From IMG/VR virus record IMGVR_UViG_3300042558_001321, positions 1-24,431 of that record: a stretch of 24,431 bases of DNA. One strand, written 5' to 3'. The notes beneath the pieces were generated by a model. That model saw only the letters and a list, made by a program, of their open reading frames with translations. It was not told the origin of the DNA and ran no database searches. Shown here piece by piece: positions 8,380 through 16,355 of this stretch (within the stretch, counting starts at the first letter, position 1; every line of letters begins with the position of its first letter). Position numbers and translations under genes: made by a program. Source of the DNA: a virus.

Positions 8380-10542
8380 ATGAAAAATACACGCAAAAAG
8401 TTACTTTATATATGTCCGCACCTCTCAACCGGCGGACAACCTCAATATACTTATAAGCAAATAAAACACTTTATCAAAGATTTTGATATTGAGGTGGTGG
8501 AATTGAATAATAGTGGGGGTGATGCATTTGTTGTTCAAAAAAATAGAATAAAATCCTTAGCATTAGTACATACATTAAGTGATGACAAATCAAAGGTATT
8601 GGATGTAATAAAAGAATTCAAACCTGATATTATACACTTTCAAGAAATTCCACAATTTGATTTACCATCAAATATATTAGACCAAATCTTTACAAAAGAT
8701 AGAGAATACTTTATCATTGCAACTACACATGGTTCATTTACAAATCCATCTGAAATAGTATATCACCCAGACAAATATGTTTTAGTATCTGAATGGAGTA
8801 AGCAGAGATTTGAAGATACTGGTGTTGAACTTGATTTATGGGAATATCCAATTGAAGAATATGAATTTGATAAAGATGCTGCAAAACAAAAGTTAGGATT
8901 GGACCCAACTTGGAAACATGTTCTTAATGTTGGGTTATTTTCACCTGGCAAAAATCAAGCTGAAATATTTGCAATAGCAAGACAATTAGAAAAGTATAAA
9001 ATTAAATTTCATTTTGTAGGAAATCAAGCTATGAATTATGAAAGTTATTGGTTACCTTTAATGAAACATAAACCTGAGAATTGTGTTGTATGGGGTGAGA
9101 GAGATGATGTGGATACGTTTTACGCAGCATGTGACCTTTTCTATTTTTCATCAGTTTTAGAATTAAATCCATTATCAGTTAAAGAAGCATTATCTTTTAA
9201 GATGCCTTGTTTATTCAGAAAGTTAGCAACTTATTTGGATACATATGATAGTAATTCATTAGTACAATATATCAACGATGATGTAAAACTAACCAAACGA
9301 TATATTTTAGAAAAACTTCAACCCGATTTCAATGAAATACCAGGTTGGTTTGCATATGAAGAATTATATGATAAAATGGTAGAGGTTGCAAATGATAATT
9401 GTGTATTCGTTGAGGTTGGTGCTTGGTTTGGTAAATCTACAAATCATTTGGCAAAAAAGATTAGAGAATCTAAAAAAAATATACACTTTACAACGGTAGA
9501 TACTTGGAAAGGTACTGATGATGAGGATATACATCAAACAATAGTTGGTTCATTTTCTGGCGATATATTTTATGAATTTATAGATAATACAATCTATTCT
9601 AATAATTACGGACAAATTGAAACTATAAAAGATACATCAAGAAACGCAGCTAATAACTTTGCAAATAATAGTATTGATTATATAATGTTAGATGCAGGAC
9701 ATAGTTATGATGCATTAAAAGATGATTTGAATGTTTGGTATAATAAAGTAAAACCTGGTGGAATTGTTAGTGGTGATGATTATGGAGTATTCTATGGTGT
9801 AACACAAGCAGCAGATGAATTTTTCTATGGACAGTTTGAAAAAGGATTTCGTTCATTTATTAGAAAAAAACCACGTATTCAAGTAAGACATTTATTAACT
9901 AAGCCAGATGATGTTAGAGAAAGAGTTAGTATGGCATCTATAAAGCAATTGGCTAAATATGGTATTGATTATTTCCCAATGGTTAATACTCCATACGATA
10001 AATTGCCACCTGCGGAATTTTGTAAAAGACCGGAACATATATCAGATAAGCCTGGCAATTTTGGAAATGGATTAGGTCCATTAACAGGTAGGCATTATGG
10101 TTGTTTTGAGGCTCATAGAAAAGCATTAGAAACGATGAGTGATGAGTATGATTACACTTTAATATTTGAGGCAGATGCATTCATCTACACTGGTTTGGAA
10201 GAATTTGTTGAGTTGGTAAATAGAGCATGTTTTATAACCGAAAGAGATGATGTGTATTATATTGGATTAGCAAACAATGGTTCTAGAAATAAAGAGCATG
10301 TTGATGATTTATTTTCAAAAACAGCTGCTAACCAAGACTTAGCACATGCATACCTAATACCAAATCGTACAAAGCAATGGTGGGTTGATAGATTCAATGA
10401 TACCCCTTGGGAAGGGTTTGATATTTGGTTGACTGATGTATTTTATAAAGAACCAAAATTAAGATATACAACAAATAAAATATACTGTAAACAATCGGAG
10501 GGATTCTCTCTAATAGACCAAACTATTAAAACTTGGAGTTAA
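8380..10542 (+). CDS. GT4-like / methyltransferase / GT25-like fusion protein
   Basis: A 720-residue protein with three apparent enzymatic domains. Residues 5 to about 310 look like a GT-B glycosyltransferase of family 4: an N-terminal GGQPQYTYK loop and the EX7E motif with Glu261 and Glu269 in a SSVLELNPLSVKEAL context. Residues 335-500 look like a class I SAM-dependent methyltransferase (Methyltransf_24-like): FVEVGAWFGKST with Glu345, Gly347 and Gly351, then MLDAGHSYD with Asp438 and His441, then KPGGIVSGDD. Residues 515-720 resemble GT25 enzymes: YGCFEAHRKALE (Cys575, His579) and LIFEADAF (Glu597, Asp599) in place of the usual acidic EDDA-like motif. It has no signal peptide or membrane segment, so it should be cytosolic. 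It leads the sugar cassette and its stop overlaps the next start (TAATG). Sugar donors and the acceptor cannot be told from sequence. Confidence 0.75.
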   Translation: MKNTRKKLLYICPHLSTGGQPQYTYKQIKHFIKDFDIEVVELNNSGGDAFVVQKNRIKSLALVHTLSDDKSKVLDVIKEFKPDIIHFQEIPQFDLPSNILDQIFTKDREYFIIATTHGSFTNPSEIVYHPDKYVLVSEWSKQRFEDTGVELDLWEYPIEEYEFDKDAAKQKLGLDPTWKHVLNVGLFSPGKNQAEIFAIARQLEKYKIKFHFVGNQAMNYESYWLPLMKHKPENCVVWGERDDVDTFYAACDLFYFSSVLELNPLSVKEALSFKMPCLFRKLATYLDTYDSNSLVQYINDDVKLTKRYILEKLQPDFNEIPGWFAYEELYDKMVEVANDNCVFVEVGAWFGKSTNHLAKKIRESKKNIHFTTVDTWKGTDDEDIHQTIVGSFSGDIFYEFIDNTIYSNNYGQIETIKDTSRNAANNFANNSIDYIMLDAGHSYDALKDDLNVWYNKVKPGGIVSGDDYGVFYGVTQAADEFFYGQFEKGFRSFIRKKPRIQVRHLLTKPDDVRERVSMASIKQLAKYGIDYFPMVNTPYDKLPPAEFCKRPEHISDKPGNFGNGLGPLTGRHYGCFEAHRKALETMSDEYDYTLIFEADAFIYTGLEEFVELVNRACFITERDDVYYIGLANNGSRNKEHVDDLFSKTAANQDLAHAYLIPNRTKQWWVDRFNDTPWEGFDIWLTDVFYKEPKLRYTTNKIYCKQSEGFSLIDQTIKTWS

Positions 10543-11690
10543 TGATATACGATAATTTAATTAAAAATACTAATACTATAAGAGAAGTACAAAATAAAGT
10601 ACATTTTCATTTTGTTAAAGGACCTTTTGTTGAAATAAAAGGAAGTAAATCCGCTGACTATAAAATACAATTTATAGACAATAAAACAGGTAAAATACAT
10701 TTTACATCTAACATAAAAAATAATTGTTGGTGTAGATGTAGTATTGAATATTTTGTTGAATGGAAAATTGTAATTTATGAAAACGATAAATTATGGTATG
10801 AAAGCATATATAATGCATCCGATAAAAGGGTATATATAGCATTTGATTCTCGAGCATTAGGTGATTCATTAGCATGGTTTCCTTATGTTGATGAGTTTCG
10901 TAAAAAACATAATTGTAAAGTAATAACTTCTACTTTTATGAATGATATGTTTATAGGGCAGTATCCTGATATTGAATTTGTAACTCCTGGTTCGAGTGTA
11001 ACTGATTTATATGCTATGTATTCGGTTGGTTTATTTTATAATGAAGATAGTACTATCAATGGATTGAAGAACCCAAATAATTTTAGAGAGCAAACTATGC
11101 AGAAAATGTGTTCTGATATTTTGGGCATAGAATATACAGAAATAAAACCAAAAGTTAAGCAACGAAATGTTAATATTGATAATGACTTAAAGCAAGTTTG
11201 TATTGGAGTATTTGGAACTGCTCAATCTAAATTTTGGAATAATCCTACTGGTTGGCAAGATGTAGTTGATTGGTTAAATAATAGAGGATATACCGTAAAA
11301 TTGTTATCAAAAGAAAATGATGATTATATGGGTAATCGATATCCAAACGGAATAGTTAAACATCCAAATGGACCAATTGAATTGGTTATGGATGAAATGA
11401 AAAAATCAAAAGCATTTATTGGTATTGGAAGTGGGTTAAGTTGGTTAAGTTGGGCATTGGATGTCCCCACAGTATTGATTAGTGGATTTTCATATGATTG
11501 GGCTGAAATGCAAGAATGTTATAGAGTAACATCACCCAAAGGAAAATGTGAAGGGTGCTTTAATAGATTAAGATTAAATGCAGGTGATTGGAATTGGTGT
11601 CCTGACCATAAAGGTACTGAAAGACAATTTGAGTGTACTAAAAGTATTACATCCGAAATGGTAATCAACGAATTGGAAAAGTTTTTATAA
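10542..11690 (+). CDS. Protein O-heptosyltransferase, TibC/autotransporter type
   Basis: A 382-residue relative of the 'autotransporter strand-loop-strand' O-heptosyltransferases (TibC, AAH, BAHT), which move heptose from ADP-heptose to Ser residues of beta-solenoid surface proteins. Visible hallmarks are HFVKGPFVEI near the N-terminus, FDSRALGDSLAWFPYVDEF, NNPTGWQDVVDWL, FIGIGSGLSWLSWALDVPTVLISGF (residues around 287-311, including the GSGLSW donor loop), and four cysteines at 336, 339, 353 and 365 matching the family's metal (iron) finger. The length is close to TibC, about 400 residues. A TTG nine bases upstream would extend it, but the ATG overlapping the preceding stop is preferred. It is followed, again through TAATG overlap, by two ADP-heptose-synthesis-like genes, which supports the donor assignment. 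The acceptor is unknown. Confidence 0.82.
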   Translation: MIYDNLIKNTNTIREVQNKVHFHFVKGPFVEIKGSKSADYKIQFIDNKTGKIHFTSNIKNNCWCRCSIEYFVEWKIVIYENDKLWYESIYNASDKRVYIAFDSRALGDSLAWFPYVDEFRKKHNCKVITSTFMNDMFIGQYPDIEFVTPGSSVTDLYAMYSVGLFYNEDSTINGLKNPNNFREQTMQKMCSDILGIEYTEIKPKVKQRNVNIDNDLKQVCIGVFGTAQSKFWNNPTGWQDVVDWLNNRGYTVKLLSKENDDYMGNRYPNGIVKHPNGPIELVMDEMKKSKAFIGIGSGLSWLSWALDVPTVLISGFSYDWAEMQECYRVTSPKGKCEGCFNRLRLNAGDWNWCPDHKGTERQFECTKSITSEMVINELEKFL

Positions 11691-12076
11691 TGAAAAAGGT
11701 TTGGATTAATGGCTGCTTTGATGTTTTACATTATGGCCATTTTAAGTTGATAGATTACGCAAAATCTTTTGGAGATTTAGTAATAGGTATTGATTCGGAT
11801 GAACGAATTAAAGAGATGAAAGGTGATGGTAGACCTTTTCATACCGAAGGACAGAGAGTATTTAATTTAATGCAAATACGGGATGTTGATAAAATTGTAG
11901 TGTTTGATAGTGATGATTCATTGAGAAATCATTTGAAAACATACCAACCAGATATATTTGTAATTGGAGATGAGTATATGTACAAACCGATAATTGGTGG
12001 GGAATCTGCAAAGGAAATAAAATTCTTTGGTAAATTGGATGGATTTAGCACCACAAAACTTTTAGATGATGAGTAA
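11690..12076 (+). CDS. HldE C-terminal-like nucleotidyltransferase (ADP-heptose synthesis)
   Basis: A 128-residue cytidylyltransferase-like enzyme that probably joins heptose 1-phosphate to ATP, giving ADP-heptose. GCFDVLHYGH holds the HxGH nucleotide-binding motif (His14, His17). IDSDERIKEMKGDGRPFHTEGQR matches the VNSD..TK.LKGD.RP...EQR stretch of HldE domain II, and GFSTTKLL (118-125) matches its C-terminal GCSTTNII. It is the size of a single domain, so the usual HldE fusion is split here. TagD or other CTP-dependent members share the fold, but the KGDxRP and STT motifs and the neighbours favour heptose. It overlaps the heptosyltransferase by one base and the kinase by 11. Confidence 0.8.
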   Translation: MKKVWINGCFDVLHYGHFKLIDYAKSFGDLVIGIDSDERIKEMKGDGRPFHTEGQRVFNLMQIRDVDKIVVFDSDDSLRNHLKTYQPDIFVIGDEYMYKPIIGGESAKEIKFFGKLDGFSTTKLLDDE

Positions 12077-12809
12077 AGTATTAGTTATAGGAGAAAGTTG
12101 TACTGATATTTTTGTGTATGGTACATCAAAACGCAAATCACCAGAAGGTAATGGACCTGTTTTTGTTCCAATTAGTGAAACCTATGGGTTGGGTATGGCC
12201 GGAAATACTGCTAATAATTTAATGGCTATGGGTTTAGATGTTGATACATATTTTGATGATGGTATGATTACCAAAACAAGGTATGTGAATCAAAACACAA
12301 ACGAATTGTATTTGAGAGTAGATGAAAATGATACAACTAATAAAATAGATGTATCTGATTTACCTGATTTAGTAAAATACGATGCGGTGGTTATATCGGA
12401 TTATTGCAAAGGATTTCTAACAGAAGAAGATATTAGTACAATAGCATCTATGGCTAAGTTTACAATATTAGATACTAAAAAAAGATTGGGTGATTGGTGT
12501 ATGGATATTAATTTTATAAAATTAAATAGACAGGAATTTCAAAATAACTTTGGAGTTGTAAAAGAAAATGATTGGTTATTTGATAAAATTATATGTACAT
12601 TAGATAGAGGTGGGGCTATGTATAAAACTAAAACATTCAAAGTTGAATCGGTAGATTCTGCGGATGTTAGTGGAGCTGGTGATACCTTTACAGCTGGGTT
12701 TACCAAAAAGTATTTAGAAACCAATAGTATCGAACAATCAATAGAGTATGGAAATTATTGCGCTGGAGTGGTTGTAAAAGAAAAAGGGGTTTCTGTGTTC
12801 AAAAATTAA
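12066..12809 (+). CDS. HldE N-terminal-like sugar kinase (PfkB family)
   Basis: A 247-residue PfkB/ribokinase-family kinase most like HldE domain I, which phosphorylates D-glycero-D-manno-heptose 7-phosphate at O1. Evidence: VLVIGESCTDIFVYG at the start, GLGMAGNTANNLMAMG (the sugar-binding glycine stretch), VVISDYCKGFLT matching HldE's LSDYGKG, LDTKK, and the PfkB signature DVSGAGDTFTAGF with catalytic Asp206. It is about 70 residues shorter than the usual 315-320-residue domain, mainly between the glycine stretch and ISDY, so a minimal phage version or altered specificity is possible. Two adjacent ATGs (12066, 12069) are equally plausible starts. The order is nucleotidyltransferase then kinase, the reverse of the fused cellular HldE. 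GmhA and GmhB, needed for the complete pathway, are not in the window. Confidence 0.8.
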   Translation: MMSKVLVIGESCTDIFVYGTSKRKSPEGNGPVFVPISETYGLGMAGNTANNLMAMGLDVDTYFDDGMITKTRYVNQNTNELYLRVDENDTTNKIDVSDLPDLVKYDAVVISDYCKGFLTEEDISTIASMAKFTILDTKKRLGDWCMDINFIKLNRQEFQNNFGVVKENDWLFDKIICTLDRGGAMYKTKTFKVESVDSADVSGAGDTFTAGFTKKYLETNSIEQSIEYGNYCAGVVVKEKGVSVFKN

Positions 12810-12815
12810 AAAACA

Positions 12816-12830
12816 ATATAGTTATATATA
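12816..12830 (+). promoter_or_regulatory. AT-rich upstream element (copy B, one change)
   Basis: ATATAGTTATATATA differs from copies A and C by one base (C to G at position 6) and is again followed by TATAAAC. It lies 22 bases before the second coiled-coil gene. With copy A it makes the upstream regions of the two paralogues look like one duplicated promoter-gene unit. Confidence 0.45.
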
Positions 12831-12852
12831 TAAACAATAAAAACAAAAATTT

Positions 12853-13236
12853 ATGGCAGAGTTAGATAAAATTCCACAAAAACAATCAATTGAAATTGAA
12901 ATCGCTAAAGTGGATGAAACAATTTATGAAAGATTAAAAGAACTTAATCAAAAATCAAATCTTTTAATAGGGGATTTTGGTAATATACACATCAGAAAGA
13001 AAGAATTAGCTGATGAGCTTGTAAGATTGGATGAAATTTTAGAAAAAGCAGAAGCTGAATTCAAAGTGACCAATTCTGAAATTAATGAAACTCTTGATAA
13101 ATTGGATGAACAATATCCTCAAGGTAGAATTAATATGCAAGATGGTACTATTCAATACCAACCAGGTGCACCTACTAGAAAACAATTAGCTGAACAACAA
13201 AAGCAACAAGCTTTAGAAGCTAATAAGAGTAAATAA
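12853..13236 (+). CDS. Small coiled-coil protein, paralogue of the 8050 gene
   Basis: A 127-residue charged helical protein of unknown function. Residues 30-90 form a coiled-coil-like stretch, followed by YPQGRINMQDGTIQY, the counterpart of the YPKGEVDLREGTITF tail of the 92-residue paralogue. It differs by an extra N-terminal segment of about 20 residues and a Gln/Lys-rich C-terminal extension (residues 107-127, with EQQKQQALE). Its location after the sugar cassette mirrors the position of its relative before it. It is probably a structural or assembly protein; nothing in the sequence points to an enzyme. Confidence 0.75.
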   Translation: MAELDKIPQKQSIEIEIAKVDETIYERLKELNQKSNLLIGDFGNIHIRKKELADELVRLDEILEKAEAEFKVTNSEINETLDKLDEQYPQGRINMQDGTIQYQPGAPTRKQLAEQQKQQALEANKSK

Positions 13237-13258
13237 TTTACTAAAAGATTAATCGCCA

Positions 13259-13268
13259 ATATTTATAT
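13259..13268 (+). promoter_or_regulatory. AT-rich upstream element (ATATTTATAT)
   Basis: ATATTTATATG (including the following base) occurs three bases before the ATG of the 1010-residue gene and recurs exactly at 20937-20947. It fits the shared core ATAnTTAT. Being this close to the start it could not serve as a -10 box unless transcription started inside the gene or another start is used, so its role here is uncertain. Confidence 0.3.
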
Positions 13269-13271
13269 GAT

Positions 13272-16200
13272 ATGAAGGGATTGGCAAAATTTTTAGTGGA
13301 ATCAATATTGGAAGAAGCGGCAGGGATAGACAAAGTAGTTGTTGTCTATTCAGGCCGCTTTCAACCATTTCATAAGGGCCACTACGCAACTTATGAAAAT
13401 TTAGTACGAAAATTCGGTAAGGATAACGTATATATCGGAACTTCTAATGTTACCGATTCAAAGAAATCTCCATTTAATTTTAAGGAAAAAAAAGCAATAA
13501 TGATGCAGATGTTTGGGATACCATCATCTAAAATTGTTAATGTCAAAAATCCATATGCACCTGAAGAAATATTAAAGAAATATGATTCAGATACAACTGG
13601 TGTAATTGTTGTAGTGGGTGAAAAAGACCAAAATCGTTTAGGTGGTAAATATTTTACACCGTATAAAGGTAAAGTTGATAAAGGGTATTTAGATAAAGGA
13701 TATGTTTATGCCTCCCCATCACAATCAAATCCTATAAGTGGAACGGATGTTCGTTATTGGTTAAGCGCTGGTAGTGAATCTGAAAGGAAAAATAATTTTA
13801 CAAAAGCCTATCCAAAGTTTGACAATCAGATTTTCAAATTAATTACTCTTAAGTTAAAAAGCTTAAAAGAATGTATTAATGAGGAAATCAAATTAAACGT
13901 AAAAGTTGGTGATACTCTATTGATGGGTAAATTCAAAAACAAAAAAGTAGTTGTTAAATCAATAGGTGAAGATGAGTGGGGAATGCCAACAATCAATGGT
14001 AAGAAAGCAGTAACATTCAGAATTCCTAAAAAAGAAAATTTGAAAGAAGTTAATCTTGGTGGATATGGTGCTGATCCTGGTGAACCTGATACTGGATATG
14101 TTCCTGATGGTAAAGCTAGAGTATTAAATACTACAAAACCAGAACCTTGGTTTAATCAAGGAGGATATACTCAAATGGATACTCCAAAAGCAGACGCTAT
14201 GAGAGGTAGAGGTAAATCAAAAGATACTGAAACTCAATTTAGAAAAGCATATTATAAGGTTAAAAACGTAAATCAAAGTACATTAAATCCGGCAGATGAC
14301 CCACATAAGGTTGAAGATTGGGAAGAAACTAATAGAGATACTCCATTAGAAAAACCTAAAAGATTTTGGGAATTGCCTGATAATCAAAAAGATACAATAA
14401 TTTCAAAAGAAGATATTAAAGAAATAGTTGAAGATTTTGATTCTATGTTGGATGAGATGGGACTTGGTGGTGGAGCTGGTGTAGGTTTGAGTTTATCTGG
14501 CGGATATATCAATGGTGCACCCGATAGTGATGATGTTAAGAGGGTTAGTAAAAAACTTAACAACAAAGGTATGAGTGGATATGAGGAAATTGATGAAGAT
14601 GTTAATTCTGATACAATAGAATGTTCAAAATGTGGTTGGGAATGGAAAAAATCCGAAGGTGGTGAACATCCATATACCTGCCACAAATGCGGCAATGATA
14701 ATGAACCAAAAATAACGGAAGGATTAAAAGAGTTAGAGAATCAATTAGTATCATTATATAATAAGGCTTTTAAGATGATGCCAATGTCTCCTGCACAAAT
14801 GAAAGTTAGAGCTGAGATAGACAAACTTAAAAAACAAATAGATTCATTAAAGAAAGAATCAGTAAACGAAGCAACTGCATCGGAAATCGTAAAAGATTTG
14901 GATAAGGTAAGACATGATTTGATTAAAAAAGTAGATGTTCTAATAGCTAAAAAGAAAAAACTTTATTCTAATGTTGATATCGAATCTCCAATGAGCGCAG
15001 ATGAAAAGCAGTTGGATAAAGATATACAATCTATATTTTCGAAAATTCAACAAATAATCCAGCAAAAAAGAAAAATAAAAGAATCAATAAACGAATCTTT
15101 ATTATTGGAAGGTGGGGCTTATGGACATATGGCACATCCATTTGATATTGAGATGAACCTTACATTTGGTGACCTTAAAACAATTGTAACCAAAGCACTA
15201 AATGGTGATTTGGAATTAGCAAGAGAAAAGACTGATGGACAGGCATTGGCAGTTAGTTGGGTAAATGGTAGATTAGTTGCAGCTCGTAACAAATCACACC
15301 TAAAGAACAAAGGAGCTGGTGCTATGACAATAGGACAGGTAGCAGATAAGTTTGCTGGTAGAGGTGGATTAACCGATGCTTACAATTTCGCTATGCAGGA
15401 TTTATCTAAAGCAATTGCAGCTCTATCTGAACCTCAACGTAAGAAGATATTTAAGGATGGTAGTTCGTTTATGAACTTGGAAGTAATATACCCAACCTCT
15501 GTAAACGTAATCCCTTACAATCAACCCCTATTGGTATTTCATGGTACATTTGATTATGATATCGATGGTACTATTGTAGGTGAGAACCAACAAGCGGCAT
15601 CTATATTGGGTGGAATGATTAAGCAGGTAAATGCACATGTTCAATCGAAGTACACAATACAAGGACCACCAATGAATAAGTTACCTAAATCAGAAGACCT
15701 TTCTAAATTAAAAGGAAAGTATATTTCAATGATTGGAAAACTTCAATCTGAATTTGGACTATCTGATAATGATGGTGTGGCTGATTATCATCAAGCATGG
15801 TGGACTAAATTTGTAGAAAAGGGTGGAAAGAAGTTAGATGCTCAAGAAAAAATAGGATTGGTTAAGAGATGGGCTTTTAACGATAAAGCATTCCGTATTA
15901 ATACAATACAAGACCCAAAACTAAAAGCATGGGCTGAGCAAATAGATAAACAAGACCAACAAAAGATATCAAAACAAAATCTAATGAGATTTGAGGAGAT
16001 ATTCTTAGGAGTTGGTGCGGATGTACTATCCTTTATGAGTTCGGTACTTACAGCAAACCCTGATAGTGCCAAAAGACAAATGGTAGCCCGTTTGGAATCT
16101 ACTATCCAACAAGTAAAAGCAAGTGGTGACCCTAAGAAGATTGCAAAATTGAAATTAGAGTTAGAACGATTAAACGCTTTAGGTGGATTTGATAAAATTG

Positions 16201-16304
16201 TACCAAACGAAGGTATTGTATTTGTGTATAACGGCAACACATATAAACTAACAGGAGCATTCGCTCCGCTAAATCAAATTTTAGGTATTTTCTTCGATAG
16301 TTAA
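13272..16304 (+). CDS. NMNAT-like / zinc-ribbon / ligase-like multidomain virion protein
   Basis: A 1010-residue mosaic. After a short amphipathic N-terminus (FLVESILEE then Ala16), residues 21-195 form an HxGH nucleotidyltransferase with GRFQPFHKGH (28-37) and ISGTDVR (155-161), the layout of archaeal-type NMN adenylyltransferases. Residues 206-253 are a small beta domain (VGDTLLMGKFKNKKVVVKS). C451, C454, C470 and C473 form a zinc ribbon. Residues 480-605 are helical and lysine-rich. From about 614 (GGAYGHMAHPFD) runs a ligase-like covalent nucleotidyltransferase domain: KTDGQ with Lys653, FMNLEVIYP, EGIVF near 980 and YKLTGAFAP near 988, matching motifs I, III, IV and V. Motifs I and IV are about 325 residues apart, so a helical insertion lies between. 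Junctions carry [IVL]xE sites (E204, E533, E613) like T4 prohead-protease cuts. It is likely a head-packaged polyprotein; substrates are unproven. Confidence 0.72.
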   Translation: MKGLAKFLVESILEEAAGIDKVVVVYSGRFQPFHKGHYATYENLVRKFGKDNVYIGTSNVTDSKKSPFNFKEKKAIMMQMFGIPSSKIVNVKNPYAPEEILKKYDSDTTGVIVVVGEKDQNRLGGKYFTPYKGKVDKGYLDKGYVYASPSQSNPISGTDVRYWLSAGSESERKNNFTKAYPKFDNQIFKLITLKLKSLKECINEEIKLNVKVGDTLLMGKFKNKKVVVKSIGEDEWGMPTINGKKAVTFRIPKKENLKEVNLGGYGADPGEPDTGYVPDGKARVLNTTKPEPWFNQGGYTQMDTPKADAMRGRGKSKDTETQFRKAYYKVKNVNQSTLNPADDPHKVEDWEETNRDTPLEKPKRFWELPDNQKDTIISKEDIKEIVEDFDSMLDEMGLGGGAGVGLSLSGGYINGAPDSDDVKRVSKKLNNKGMSGYEEIDEDVNSDTIECSKCGWEWKKSEGGEHPYTCHKCGNDNEPKITEGLKELENQLVSLYNKAFKMMPMSPAQMKVRAEIDKLKKQIDSLKKESVNEATASEIVKDLDKVRHDLIKKVDVLIAKKKKLYSNVDIESPMSADEKQLDKDIQSIFSKIQQIIQQKRKIKESINESLLLEGGAYGHMAHPFDIEMNLTFGDLKTIVTKALNGDLELAREKTDGQALAVSWVNGRLVAARNKSHLKNKGAGAMTIGQVADKFAGRGGLTDAYNFAMQDLSKAIAALSEPQRKKIFKDGSSFMNLEVIYPTSVNVIPYNQPLLVFHGTFDYDIDGTIVGENQQAASILGGMIKQVNAHVQSKYTIQGPPMNKLPKSEDLSKLKGKYISMIGKLQSEFGLSDNDGVADYHQAWWTKFVEKGGKKLDAQEKIGLVKRWAFNDKAFRINTIQDPKLKAWAEQIDKQDQQKISKQNLMRFEEIFLGVGADVLSFMSSVLTANPDSAKRQMVARLESTIQQVKASGDPKKIAKLKLELERLNALGGFDKIVPNEGIVFVYNGNTYKLTGAFAPLNQILGIFFDS

Positions 16305-16321
16305 TCGTTTTCTGAATTTTG

Positions 16322-16336
16322 ATATACTTATATATA
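16322..16336 (+). promoter_or_regulatory. AT-rich upstream element, 15-base exact repeat (copy C)
   Basis: This is identical over 15 bases to 8023-8037, in the 51-base gap before the packaging genes and 19 bases from the next ATG. Two exact copies 8.3 kb apart, both at the head of a gene unit, argue against chance even in AT-rich DNA. It is a candidate phage late promoter for the terminase unit. Confidence 0.45.
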
Positions 16337-16355
16337 CAAATATATCGTAAGTAAT

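Noticed and set aside
10533-10541. TTG start extending the heptosyltransferase by three residues
   Set aside because: The ATG at 10542 overlaps the previous stop as TAATG, the same arrangement used by the next genes, so it is the simpler choice.
13260-13267. TATTTATA, the reverse complement of the T4 late promoter TATAAATA (also at 20938-20945)
   Set aside because: It would drive leftward transcription, yet all genes run rightward. The element is treated as a possible + strand signal instead.
14384-14695. Antisense frame within the 1010-residue gene
   Set aside because: The + strand reading has the zinc ribbon and continuous domain structure; the antisense frame is a shadow.
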